A stretch of DNA of 64,000 nt from Treponema sp. (lineage in GTDB: Bacteria > Spirochaetota > Spirochaetia > Treponematales > Treponemataceae), in NCBI GenBank assembly GCA_016288205.1, contig JAEEYO010000074.1:27910-91909 (forward strand), read 5' to 3'. Under the pieces are notes generated by a model. The model did not search any database. It saw only the letters and a list, made by a program, of their open reading frames with translations, and was not told where the DNA came from. The position numbers and the translations under genes were made by a program. Of the stretch, positions 1 through 8,464 are shown piece by piece (within the stretch, counting starts at the first letter, position 1; each line of letters opens with the position of its first letter).

Positions 1-1250
1 TGTGCGATGTATGCACGGAGGATGTTGTCAGATGTTGACTGCAGGCGGTAGAATGTGATTGGGCCCGGTACAATGTCTCCTTCCAGAGTTCCGTTTGTAA
101 CTTCGATCGGAAGGGCGCGTGCCATAATCAGCTGGTACTTCATCTCGCAGAACGAAAGCTTTGATGAAGCCGTGTTTCCGCAGTGGAAGCCCATGAATGT
201 ATCTTTGAGTGTGTATGTTCCGTGCTTGCCCTTGATGTCCTCGTCGTAGATGTCCTGAGGAACTGTATTGTTGATGTCCAGGAGAGTGACGGTGTCGTTG
301 GAAACAACAGTACCGATGAACTCTGAGAGACAACCGTAAATATCTACTTCACAAGATACAGGAATGCCCATCTTTGTAAGACGGCTGTTTACATAGCAAG
401 GAACGAATCCGAACTGAGTCTGGAATGCAGGCCAACACTTACCGGCGATTGCAACGAACTCACGGTAGCCCCTGTGTGCCTCAACCCAGTCAAGAAGCGT
501 AAGCTCATACTGTGCAAGCTTTTCAAGAACCTCAGGCTTTTTGTTTCCGGCACCGAGTTCTTTTTCCATGTCAGCCTTAACTTCGGCGATTCTCTTATCT
601 CCCGCATGCTTGTTGAATGACTCAAACAGGTCAAGCTCAGAGTTCTCCTCAATCTCAACACCGATGTTGTAAAGCTGCTTGATTGGTGCGTTACATGCAA
701 GGAAGTTGAGCGGGCGGGGTCCGAAGCTGATGATCTTGAGGTGGTTCAAGGCATAGACAGCCTTTGCGACAGGAGCAAACTCGTGAATCATGTCGGCGCA
801 CTGCTCGGCGGTTCCAACAGGATACTCAGGGATATAGGCCTTGATGTTGCGGAGCTTGAGGTTGTAGGAGGCGTTGAGCATACCGCAGTAAGCGTCTCCA
901 CGTCCCTGGATAAGTCCGCCGTTCTTTGATGTCTCTTCCGCAGCGGCACAGAACATCTTTGGTCCCTCGAAGTGCTTTGCAAGCAGGGTCTCGGAAATCT
1001 CAGGTCCGAAGTTTCCAAGGTAAACACAGAGCGCGTTACATCCGGCCTTCTTGATGTCCTCCAAAGCCTGGCACATGTGGATTTCGCTTTCCACGATGCA
1101 GATCGGGCACTCGTAGATTTCATCAGCCCCGTACTTCTTTGTGTAGGCGGCGACAAGAGCCTTTCTGCGGTTTACGGCAAGAGACTCCGGGAAACAGTCG
1201 CGGCTGACAGCTACGATACCGATTTTGACCTTTGGTTTGTTGTTAATCAT
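1..1250 (-). CDS. FucI/AraA-fold sugar isomerase, 3' end beyond window
   Basis: I translated the first 416 codons from the minus strand; the gene has no stop before the window edge. It starts MINNKPKVKIGIVAVSRD behind an AGGAG ribosome site 7 nt upstream. The fold signature is that of the L-fucose/L-arabinose isomerase superfamily: an N-terminal Rossmann-like half, then a C-terminal half with Glu (SCEVD, about residue 300) and Asp (LLDIN, about residue 320), the usual metal-ligand pair. It lies last in a xylose-type operon after xylulokinase and DUF4867, and no XylA-type xylose isomerase is visible. I infer that it makes the ketose for the kinase. The substrate (xylose, arabinose, fucose or other) cannot be read from sequence. 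Confidence 0.8.
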   Translation of the reverse strand, partial: MINNKPKVKIGIVAVSRDCFPESLAVNRRKALVAAYTKKYGADEIYECPICIVESEIHMCQALEDIKKAGCNALCVYLGNFGPEISETLLAKHFEGPKMFCAAAEETSKNGGLIQGRGDAYCGMLNASYNLKLRNIKAYIPEYPVGTAEQCADMIHEFAPVAKAVYALNHLKIISFGPRPLNFLACNAPIKQLYNIGVEIEENSELDLFESFNKHAGDKRIAEVKADMEKELGAGNKKPEVLEKLAQYELTLLDWVEAHRGYREFVAIAGKCWPAFQTQFGFVPCYVNSRLTKMGIPVSCEVDIYGCLSEFIGTVVSNDTVTLLDINNTVPQDIYDEDIKGKHGTYTLKDTFMGFHCGNTASSKLSFCEMKYQLIMARALPIEVTNGTLEGDIVPGPITFYRLQSTSDNILRAYIA

Positions 1251-1275
1251 TGTTTTGCTCCTATAAAATTTCTGT

Positions 1276-1351
1276 AATTCCGATTCCAAGTCGGAATTGA
1301 TTTTGTTCATTATTAAGGTGCCGGAACAGATGAGTCCAAGAGTCCAGCACC
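1276..1351 (-). other. Two intercistronic RNA hairpins
   Basis: The 147-nt gap between the DUF4867 gene and the isomerase gene holds a perfect 8-bp hairpin (arms 1276-1283 and 1291-1298, AATTCCGA/TCGGAATT) and a longer imperfect one (1317-1351, arms GGTGC.GGA/TCC.GCACC). Neither is followed by a strong minus-strand T run, so I do not call them terminators. They could be processing or mRNA-stability structures that set the isomerase level. Confidence 0.4.
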
Positions 1352-1397
1352 ACCACAGCCACTCAAAACACTAATTAAAGCATTTGATTTCAAGACC

Positions 1398-2051
1398 TCA
1401 GTTTTTGCTCAGGTCCACATTCTCTCCGGTGAGACCGACATAGGCTCCTGCCTTTGCCTCTGATGAAGCGGGATGAGCGAGAAGCCACTTGTTCCTTGCC
1501 CAGAGCATCTTGTCCTCAAGATTCTTGTTCTGGAGCTCAGGTTTCGCGGTGTTCGTGTCCTTGGGAAGAACGATGACCACGCGGAATCCGGATGAAATAT
1601 CACTTCCATGCACATCGCAGCAGGGAGCATAGTGCAGGGTCGTCTCATAAACCTGGACGACTGTTCCCGCGGGCACCCTGAATGCCTTTGTCTTTCTAGT
1701 GGAGATTTTTCCGTTCTCAATGTCGCTCACACATGCAAGCAAAAGGATGCAGTCCGTTGAGGGAATGTTCAGCTCGCTTCCACGGTGATACTCAAAGCAG
1801 TTGAGCTTGGTGTTGAATCCGTTGCAGTATCCCACCTGGATGGGCATTCCGCCGTATGCGTTCACGCTGAATTCCTTTGCGATCGGAAGTGCCTCAAGAT
1901 TTGAGTCCCCCGGCTCATACACAACGGAATCCGTCGGCAGAGGAGTCTTCGCGTCAAGAACGGAAAGCAGCTCCTTTGTGTCATATCCGTCAAGAACCTT
2001 GCCGTAGCGCGCGAAATCCTTTGAAAACACGCTCTGAATCTTCAATTTCAT
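1398..2051 (-). CDS. DUF4867 family protein
   Basis: A 217-residue cytoplasmic protein with no signal peptide. The sequence matches my recollection of DUF4867, a cupin-like family related in fold to ureidoglycolate lyase and often found beside FucI-like isomerases and FGGY kinases in gut Firmicutes and Treponema. Visible traits are a His/Glu-rich central part (NCFEYHRGSE, about residues 84-93) and TLHYAPC (about 138-144), plausible metal or sugar ligands. It starts behind GGGAGG, 18 nt after the xylulokinase stop, so co-transcription is likely. Its reaction is not known to me; a role in aldose mutarotation, epimerisation or isomerisation is only an inference from neighbours. Confidence 0.7.
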   Translation of the reverse strand: MKLKIQSVFSKDFARYGKVLDGYDTKELLSVLDAKTPLPTDSVVYEPGDSNLEALPIAKEFSVNAYGGMPIQVGYCNGFNTKLNCFEYHRGSELNIPSTDCILLLACVSDIENGKISTRKTKAFRVPAGTVVQVYETTLHYAPCCDVHGSDISSGFRVVIVLPKDTNTAKPELQNKNLEDKMLWARNKWLLAHPASSEAKAGAYVGLTGENVDLSKN

Positions 2052-2069
2052 CTTTATATACCTCCCTTT

Positions 2070-3593
2070 TTATAAACTGGCCAGTGCCTTGTAGGAATCC
2101 TTGAGCGCAGGATACAACTGGGTGTACAGCTTGTAGAATTTCTCATACTCGGCTGAATTTGCGGCGATCGGCTGCTGGGGCTCGTTCGTCTTGATTACCT
2201 GACGGCATGCCTCCTGAACCGAAGAGTAAACGCCTGTTCCGACGGCTGCGAGGATGGCCACACCAAGAGCGGGTCCTTCCTTACTTACGACTGTCTTTAC
2301 CGGGCATCCGTACACATCGGCGAGCATCTGTCTCCAAAGCGGGCTTGATCCACCACCGCCACAGGCAAGCATGTCATTGATTTTGATTCCCATGCCGCGA
2401 AGAACCTCAACGGAATCCCTCTGGCTGTATGTAACTCCCTCCATTACGGCGCGGAGCATGTGCTGTCTTGTGTGCATGGCTGAAAGTCCGAAGAACACAC
2501 CACGGCAGTTCGGGTCAAGGTGAGGAGTGCGCTCTCCCATCAGGTAGGGAAGATAGAGCAGGCGGTCGCAACCGATCGGAATTCTTTCGGCCTGTTTGTC
2601 CATGAGATAGTAGGGATCCTTTCCCATTCCGTCAGCCGCAATCATCTCCTCGTGGCAGAAATTGTCCCTGTACCACTTGAGCGAGAGTCCAGCGGCCTGG
2701 GTCACTCCCATGACGTGCCATGCTCCGGGGACTGCACAACAGAATGTATGTACGCGGCCTTTCGGGTCGATAGAAACTTTGTCCGTGTGCGCGAAAACGA
2801 CACCGCTAGTTCCCAATGTTGTGAATGCTATTCCGTCCTCAACGGTTCCGGTTCCAACAGCAGCAGCAGCGTTATCTCCGGCTCCACCGACAACTGGTGT
2901 TCCTGCGGGGACTCCACAAAGCTCCGCCGCCCTTGCGCTTACCTTTCCTGTAATTTCGGGTGACTCATATACTTTTGCAAGAAGTGAGGGGTCTATGCCA
3001 AGCTTAGAAAGCACTTCATCGGACCACTTGCGGTTCGGCACATCCAAAAGCTGCATTCCGGAAGCATCGCTTACCTCGGTCGCAAATTCGCCTGTGAGCA
3101 TGTAGCGGACGTAATCTTTCGGAAGAAGAATGTGTGCGCATTTCTCATAAACCTCAGGCTCGTTGTTCTTGACCCACATGATTTTACTTGCTGTAAATCC
3201 GGTGAGCGCGGGATTCGCCGTAATCGCGATGAGACGCTCCGCTCCGACTTTCTGAGTGATTTCCTCACATTCCTTTGCGGTTCTCTGGTCGCACCAGATG
3301 ATGCTCTTTCTCAGAACCTCACCGCTCTTGTCGAGCATGACCAGTCCGTGCATCTGTCCGCTGATTCCGATTCCCTTAATGTCGGAAGGCTTCACACCGC
3401 TTTTCTGAACGACTTCCTTCATGCTTGCACATGCGGCATGCCACCAGTCCGCGGGATCCTGCTCCGCCCAACCGTTTTTCGGCTGATAGAGGGGATATTC
3501 AATCGTCTTTGAAGCGAGCGGAGTTCCGTTTGAGTCGAAAATGACCGTCTTTGTTCCGCTGGTTCCAAGGTCCACACCAATAAGATAGTTCAC
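2070..3593 (-). CDS. xylB: Xylulokinase (FGGY family)
   Basis: Phosphorylates D-xylulose to D-xylulose 5-phosphate with ATP, feeding the pentose phosphate pathway. The 507 residues match the family length. Motifs: N-terminal phosphate loop DLGTSGTK, GISGQMHGLV (substrate contact region), WCDQRT, GAGDNAAAAVG with the expected catalytic Asp, and the C-terminal adenosine motif GGGGSSPLW. The start codon is GTG, supported by AGGAG upstream. It lies 24 nt after the LacI regulator gene and 18 nt before DUF4867. Other FGGY kinases are possible, but the overall pattern is XylB-like. Confidence 0.92.
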   Translation of the reverse strand: MNYLIGVDLGTSGTKTVIFDSNGTPLASKTIEYPLYQPKNGWAEQDPADWWHAACASMKEVVQKSGVKPSDIKGIGISGQMHGLVMLDKSGEVLRKSIIWCDQRTAKECEEITQKVGAERLIAITANPALTGFTASKIMWVKNNEPEVYEKCAHILLPKDYVRYMLTGEFATEVSDASGMQLLDVPNRKWSDEVLSKLGIDPSLLAKVYESPEITGKVSARAAELCGVPAGTPVVGGAGDNAAAAVGTGTVEDGIAFTTLGTSGVVFAHTDKVSIDPKGRVHTFCCAVPGAWHVMGVTQAAGLSLKWYRDNFCHEEMIAADGMGKDPYYLMDKQAERIPIGCDRLLYLPYLMGERTPHLDPNCRGVFFGLSAMHTRQHMLRAVMEGVTYSQRDSVEVLRGMGIKINDMLACGGGGSSPLWRQMLADVYGCPVKTVVSKEGPALGVAILAAVGTGVYSSVQEACRQVIKTNEPQQPIAANSAEYEKFYKLYTQLYPALKDSYKALASL

Positions 3594-3617
3594 AGCAATT
3601 CTCCTAGTTTTTTCTTT

Positions 3618-4640
3618 CTATATACTACTCTTCTTCAAGTCCAGCACGGAATCCCTTTCCACTAGTTTCGCGGAAAATCGGACTTCGGGAGGAACCGGAA
3701 GACCTGCAATCTGATTCATCAGCATTTCCGCAGCCATGTCCGCTATGGAAATCCCGTCCTGCCGGAATGTCGTAAGCCTCGGGTGCAGATACGTCGAAAT
3801 CTTGTCGTCATCCACACCGATCAGGGAAATCTGTCCCGGCAAGGAGATTCCTTTTTCCTCGGCATAGCGGTAAATTCCCACGGCAAGACTGTCGGAAGCC
3901 ACAAAGACCGCCGTTATGTCGGGAGCCCTCTCAATCAATTTCGAAAAGCCCTCGTAAGCACTGTCCGCCCGCCAAAGGGGACAGACCTCAATCAAACTTG
4001 AGTCCACGGGGATTCCGTTCTCAGCAAGACAATTCTCGTATCCTGACTGACGCTCCTCGGCAGCCCTTGAAAACTCATAGTTCGGTCCCGAAAGATAGGC
4101 TATCCTCCTGTGTCCACGGTCTATGAAATATTTCGTGGCCTGATACCCTATCTCGTAGTTTCTGCTCAAAATAGCGCAGATCCCGGGAATAGTGTCGTTC
4201 GTGGAGATACAAGGCAGGCTCCTTTCCGCCATCTCCCTGAAATCAGCGTAGTGGTCAAGGTCAGGATTGATTATGGCCACCGCATCCACCGAGCGATACA
4301 AAGCATGAGCCGTATACGACATGGCATTTTTTCCCGAAAGAAAGATAATGTCATAGTCCGACTTTTCCACCTGCTCCCTGAACCTGTTCAAGATTATGGA
4401 GAACAGAGGATGGTCAAAATAACGGTTCATCATGGGATCGTCATAGACAACCCCTATAAGGCTGGACTTCTTGGTCGAAAGAGTTCTGGCGCTCAGATTC
4501 GGAGCATACCCCATCTCCTTGGCCACCTGTATGATTCTATTTCTGGTCTTCTCACTCAGGAGTCCGGTTCCGTTCAATGCCTTTGAAATTGTCGGTGCCG
4601 AATATCCTGTAGCTTTCGCTATATCATAAATAGTTGCCAT
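3618..4640 (-). CDS. LacI-family transcriptional regulator
   Basis: 340 residues: an N-terminal helix-turn-helix (YDIAKATGYSAPTISKALNG, residues 4-23) with the hinge region after it, then a periplasmic-binding-protein-like effector domain (LIGVVYDD to the end). It sits inside the sugar operon, 46 nt after the GH43 gene and 24 nt before xylB. The palindromes GGCAACCGATTGCC and GGCAAGCGATTGCC at the GH43 promoter are typical LacI-family operators with a central CG, so I infer it is the local repressor and is autoregulated. The inducer is probably a pentose or xylo-oligosaccharide breakdown product. Confidence 0.93.
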   Translation of the reverse strand: MATIYDIAKATGYSAPTISKALNGTGLLSEKTRNRIIQVAKEMGYAPNLSARTLSTKKSSLIGVVYDDPMMNRYFDHPLFSIILNRFREQVEKSDYDIIFLSGKNAMSYTAHALYRSVDAVAIINPDLDHYADFREMAERSLPCISTNDTIPGICAILSRNYEIGYQATKYFIDRGHRRIAYLSGPNYEFSRAAEERQSGYENCLAENGIPVDSSLIEVCPLWRADSAYEGFSKLIERAPDITAVFVASDSLAVGIYRYAEEKGISLPGQISLIGVDDDKISTYLHPRLTTFRQDGISIADMAAEMLMNQIAGLPVPPEVRFSAKLVERDSVLDLKKSSI

Positions 4641-4686
4641 AGTCGTTCCAGAACCCGAATGAACTCAAGCCCAAGCGTCCGTCCCT

Positions 4687-6303
4687 TTACTCCTTCGGAA
4701 TATAGTCAAACCAAAGGAATTTTGCTTCCTTCTGATAGAATTCCGTATCCACACAGAACATTCCCACGAAAGCCCCGGTGAATCCCATGTTGAAATAATC
4801 ATCCGAAAGCTTGGAGGCATCACAAAGAGGCCTGATCATCCTGTAGTTCTTTCCGTCCTGCGACCATGAGAAACATGCCTTTGAGTACTCAACGTCAAGA
4901 CGGAGCCACACGGGACCTTCCTTGATGGGAATCTCAACTCCGGGCTGAAAAAGATTCTCCGGCAGGATTGTGTTGAGCTGGAGGATTTTGCCCTTATGCT
5001 CATCGTAGCCCACCTGCAGAAGATACTGGGATTCCTCATCGTAGCGATATGTCAGACCCGCGTACTGCTGGAAATAATCCGGCTCGAAGTCAATCTTAGT
5101 CTCCGCCCTGAAACAAAAATGCATCTGACGGCGTGCAAGAACGCTCTGCTCATAGAATGACCACGGAGACTGCCCTCCCTTGAGCGTAAGACATCCGGGA
5201 TTTTTCTTTATGCTGCATCTGTCCTCGCCCATTGGCACACGGAGAGACTTGAAGTCAGCCTTGTACGAGTCGTCCTTAAAATCATAACGCACGGCATCGC
5301 CACCGGGACAGCACTGGGGTTTTCCTGTGTCAGACTCAAGCTCAATGTCAATCTCGGCAGGGGGAATACAACCCAAAGTTCCGTCCGCCTGCACGACATA
5401 AGGCCAGTCATCCTTCCACTGGATTTCAGCAAGTCCGGTCTCACGTCCCAAAGGACAAAGCTTCGTTCCGGGAAGAGGTCTGCCGCAGAGGAAAACAAGG
5501 TAAGTCTTCTTTCCGTCCACCGACGTGACCCAGCTTCCGTGACCGGCTTTTTTCAAGGGAGCCTCATCGTGTCCGTAAGTTGAGATGAGCGGATTCGACG
5601 GATGCACCTCGTAGGGACCGTCCACATTTCTTGAGCGCGCGACAGTCAGGGCATGTTCGTAGCTGGTTCCTCCCTCCGCAGCAAGGATATAGTACCAGCC
5701 GTTTCTCTTATAGATATGGGGTCCCTCAACAAGACCGATGTCCGTGCCAAGGAAAACCTTCTTTCTTTCACCGGCAAAGCATTTTTTCTCAGGAAGATAC
5801 TCGCGCAGAATCAGACCGGAGAACTGATGGGGTCCGAAAGCCCTGTAGTCCCACTCGGGATGAATGTACCAGTGGCGGCCGTCATCGTCATGGAAAAGGG
5901 ACGGGTCAAATCCGGAGGCATCAAGGAAAACAGGATCAGACCAGGGACCCTCAATGCTGGGAGCTGTGGTAAGGAAATTCGGGACATCCTTCATGGGACC
6001 CACGTTCCAGTTGCGGACATTCGTATAAATCAGATAAAAAAGACCGTTGCTGTAAGAAAGACACGGTGCCCAAATGCCGCAGGAGAATTTCTCGCCGTTC
6101 ATATCGAGCAGACGCTTTTCGGAAAGAGGAGACGGAACAGGAGTCCAGTGCACTAAATCCTTGGACCGGCTGATTTCCACACCGGGATACCATTCAAAGG
6201 TTGAATTGGCTACGAAATATTCTCCGTTTGCAACACAGAAAGACGGATCAGGATGAAAACCGGGAAGAATTGGGTTTTTTACCCGGACGATGGACGCACA
6301 CAT
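4687..6303 (-). CDS. GH43 beta-xylosidase / arabinofuranosidase
   Basis: Glycoside hydrolase family 43, 538 residues, no signal peptide, so cytoplasmic. The N-terminal five-bladed propeller shows NPILPGFHPDPSF with the catalytic base Asp, DPSLFHDDDG with the pKa-tuning Asp, and the acid EGPHIYKR. A C-terminal beta-sandwich follows from about residue 335, as in XynB-type xylosidases. It would hydrolyse imported xylo-oligosaccharides to xylose, possibly also removing arabinose. The start is set by AGGAG 7 nt before ATG. It opens the second transcript of the locus, directly downstream of a strong promoter with two operators. Confidence 0.9.
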   Translation of the reverse strand: MCASIVRVKNPILPGFHPDPSFCVANGEYFVANSTFEWYPGVEISRSKDLVHWTPVPSPLSEKRLLDMNGEKFSCGIWAPCLSYSNGLFYLIYTNVRNWNVGPMKDVPNFLTTAPSIEGPWSDPVFLDASGFDPSLFHDDDGRHWYIHPEWDYRAFGPHQFSGLILREYLPEKKCFAGERKKVFLGTDIGLVEGPHIYKRNGWYYILAAEGGTSYEHALTVARSRNVDGPYEVHPSNPLISTYGHDEAPLKKAGHGSWVTSVDGKKTYLVFLCGRPLPGTKLCPLGRETGLAEIQWKDDWPYVVQADGTLGCIPPAEIDIELESDTGKPQCCPGGDAVRYDFKDDSYKADFKSLRVPMGEDRCSIKKNPGCLTLKGGQSPWSFYEQSVLARRQMHFCFRAETKIDFEPDYFQQYAGLTYRYDEESQYLLQVGYDEHKGKILQLNTILPENLFQPGVEIPIKEGPVWLRLDVEYSKACFSWSQDGKNYRMIRPLCDASKLSDDYFNMGFTGAFVGMFCVDTEFYQKEAKFLWFDYIPKE

Positions 6304-6328
6304 CTTATACTCCTAATTTGAAACTGAC

Positions 6329-6381
6329 GGCAACCGATTGCCGTTTTGTCATATTATATGGCAAGCGATTGCCTTTGTCAA
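6329..6381 (-). promoter_or_regulatory. GH43 operon promoter with two LacI operators
   Basis: On the minus strand, TTGACA (6376-6381), a 17-bp spacer and TATAAT (6353-6358) form a consensus sigma-70 promoter. One 14-bp palindrome (GGCAATCGCTTGCC, 6360-6373) fills the spacer and a second (6329-6342) lies just downstream of the -10. Their centres are 31 bp apart, three helical turns on one DNA face, fitting a LacI-type dimer pair. Confidence 0.9.
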
Positions 6382-6402
6382 ATAATTTTTTCAAATTTTT
6401 AC

Positions 6403-6438
6403 AAAAAAAAAGGAACCCCTTTTCAGAGATTCCTTTTT
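6403..6438 (-). terminator. Rho-independent terminator after permease genes
   Basis: Read on the minus strand, arms AAAAAGGAA (6430-6438) and TTCCTTTTT (6406-6414) form a stem with a 15-nt loop and run into a T tract. It lies 20 nt after the stop of the second permease and upstream of the GH43 promoter, separating the two transcripts. Confidence 0.8.
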
Positions 6439-6457
6439 CCTCAGAAGAGTGATGCAA

Positions 6458-7339
6458 TTACTCCTTGACAGAACCCATTGTGAGTCCGCTGATGATAAAT
6501 CTTGACATGAATATATAGAAGATAATAATCGGGACAAGTGAGATTGCGATTCCGAGATAGATTCCACCGTACTCAGTGCGGTAGATGTCACCACGAAGCA
6601 TCTGAACGAGCATCGGGAGCGTATACTTTTCCGTCTTTGAAAGAAGGACGAAAGGAGTCATGAAGTTGTTCCAGCTGGCAACAAAACCGAAGATTGCCTG
6701 AGTGGCAAGTGCGGGCTTAATAACCGGCAGAACAATTCTGTTGAAAATCATAAACTCGTTTTCACCGTCTATGCGGGCGGCCTCAATCAGCTCAAGTGAC
6801 AGAATTGACTCAAGATACTGCTTCATGAACAGAACCGTACCTGCTGCTGCAATGGAAGGAACAATCAGCGGAATGTATGTGTTCGTAAGATGAATCTTTG
6901 CCATGAACTGATAGAATCCGATGAACGACAGGGATGCCGGAAGCATAATCAGAGTCATAACAACGCCCCAGAGAAGCTTGCGTCCCTTGAAGCGGTAGAT
7001 ATGAATGGCATAAGCCGTCAATGCAGAGAAGTAGACGTTAAACAGAGTTGAAAGAGCAGAGATGATGATGCTGTTCTTGAAACCGAGGGCGATTTTGAAT
7101 CCGCGGTCAGTAAGAGCATGCCAGTTTGACTTTGTTACGGCACCGGTAACGGGATCGGTCCAGTCGTGGAAAGCATGGACGCTCGGAAGAAGAGACAATC
7201 CTGCGTTAATCTGCTTTGTGCTTCGGGTAGCATTTATAAGAAGAATCCAAACAGGAACAAGCGCGATCAAAGCGAAGACTATCATACATATATAGATAAT
7301 AGTCTCTTTTACGGATTTTTGGACGCGGTAATTTTTCAT
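6458..7339 (-). CDS. Carbohydrate ABC transporter permease (MalG type)
   Basis: 293 residues with six predicted membrane segments and the EAA coupling loop (IEAARIDGENEFMIFNRIVLP, about 185-205). CUT1 family inner-membrane permease of the MalG/LplC kind. Its ATG overlaps the stop of the preceding permease gene by 4 nt (7336-7339), indicating translational coupling. No ATPase gene lies in the locus, so a shared MsmK/UgpC-like ATPase elsewhere is probably used. The likely substrate is xylo-oligosaccharides, by context. Confidence 0.93.
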   Translation of the reverse strand: MKNYRVQKSVKETIIYICMIVFALIALVPVWILLINATRSTKQINAGLSLLPSVHAFHDWTDPVTGAVTKSNWHALTDRGFKIALGFKNSIIISALSTLFNVYFSALTAYAIHIYRFKGRKLLWGVVMTLIMLPASLSFIGFYQFMAKIHLTNTYIPLIVPSIAAAGTVLFMKQYLESILSLELIEAARIDGENEFMIFNRIVLPVIKPALATQAIFGFVASWNNFMTPFVLLSKTEKYTLPMLVQMLRGDIYRTEYGGIYLGIAISLVPIIIFYIFMSRFIISGLTMGSVKE

Positions 7340-8283
7340 TTTGCACCTCCCTCTGCGACAAATGCTCTACGCTTACGGGGCTTTCTTTCGGCGGTAATCT
7401 TATTGATGAATACAGCAAGAACTGTAGTGATAATAAAGACTCCGACGGATATGGCAGCCGCATAGGAATAATTTGTCTTACCCTGGAAACCAATGTTGTA
7501 CATATAAACAGCTGAGGTACGAATCTTATAGTCCGGCTCACCGTGCATACCTGTAATAAGGAACGGAATATCGAACATCTGCATACCACCAACCATTGAT
7601 GTTACGAGAACGAAGAACATCATCGGGCGGAGCAGAGGAACAGTAATCTTCCATGTGCACTGCCAGTCGTTCGCACCGTCAATAACTGCGGACTCATACA
7701 GAGATGGTGAAATTGATGTAATGGCGGCCATCAACAGAATCAAAGTCTGACCACACCACATCCACCACTGGATGAACGCAACAATAAGACGTGAAGCTGT
7801 ACCGCTTCTGTAGAAGTTAAACGCCTTGTCTATCAGGCCGAATTTCATCAGGATCTGGTTAATCGGTCCGATCGGATGTCCGAACAAGGATCTGAAAAGA
7901 AGAGAAACTGAAGCCGCCGTAAGGAGGTTCGGAAGATAGAAGAGCGCACGGAACAGATTCTTTCCGCGTACATGCAATTTTACGTCCGTCAGCCAGATGG
8001 CAAACAAGAGCGCAAGTCCCAACTGAGGAAGGAAGTTCAGTCCCCAGATGATAAACGTATTGCCGACAGCACCCCAGAAATATTTATCCGCCAACAATCT
8101 TTTATAATTAGCCAGACCAACAAAATCAAAATTAACTCTCAAACCCTCAAGATTTCCAAATGAGAGCATGAAAGTATATATAGTGGGCCAAAAGTTAAAA
8201 ACCAAGAAGACAACGACAAATGGAAGTACGAAAAAATATCCGTAACGGTTCGTCCTTGCCTGCATTCCAACTCGCTTACCCAT
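7336..8283 (-). CDS. Carbohydrate ABC transporter permease (MalF/LplB type)
   Basis: 315 residues with six membrane segments. The first spans residues 15-35 (FFVLPFVVVFLVFNFWPTIY) and the EAA loop reads ESAVIDGANDWQCTWKITVPL, around 205-225. CUT1-type permease, the partner of the overlapping downstream permease. It is separated from the binding-protein gene by about 180 nt holding a hairpin that probably lowers permease expression relative to the binding protein. The start lies behind AGGAGG and matches the length of homologues. Confidence 0.93.
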   Translation of the reverse strand: MGKRVGMQARTNRYGYFFVLPFVVVFLVFNFWPTIYTFMLSFGNLEGLRVNFDFVGLANYKRLLADKYFWGAVGNTFIIWGLNFLPQLGLALLFAIWLTDVKLHVRGKNLFRALFYLPNLLTAASVSLLFRSLFGHPIGPINQILMKFGLIDKAFNFYRSGTASRLIVAFIQWWMWCGQTLILLMAAITSISPSLYESAVIDGANDWQCTWKITVPLLRPMMFFVLVTSMVGGMQMFDIPFLITGMHGEPDYKIRTSAVYMYNIGFQGKTNYSYAAAISVGVFIITTVLAVFINKITAERKPRKRRAFVAEGGAK

Positions 8284-8370
8284 GCGACATCCTCCTTAGA
8301 AAAACAGGTCCAAAACCAGAAAAAATCCTAATCCAACCTGTCCAGAAAAAAATCAAGTGTTTTTGCCAAA

Positions 8371-8423
8371 AAAAAAGCCGTGCTAGAGATATCTTATAAA
8401 GACAGCATCCTTCACACGGCTTT
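8371..8423 (-). terminator. Partial terminator between binding protein and permeases
   Basis: On the minus strand AAAGCCGTG (8415-8423) pairs with CACGGCTTT (8374-8382) around a 32-nt loop, followed by an unbroken T tract. Its place between the binding-protein gene and its permeases is the usual spot for an attenuating terminator that gives excess binding protein. The large loop makes it leaky. Confidence 0.75.
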
Positions 8424-8464
8424 AAATACGGCATCCCTTTCAGGACACCGCATTAGATTCGGGA

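Noticed and set aside
28..1277. Short open frames on both strands at the left edge
   Set aside because: They are shadows of the isomerase gene, which runs through the whole stretch in another frame and has no stop inside the window.
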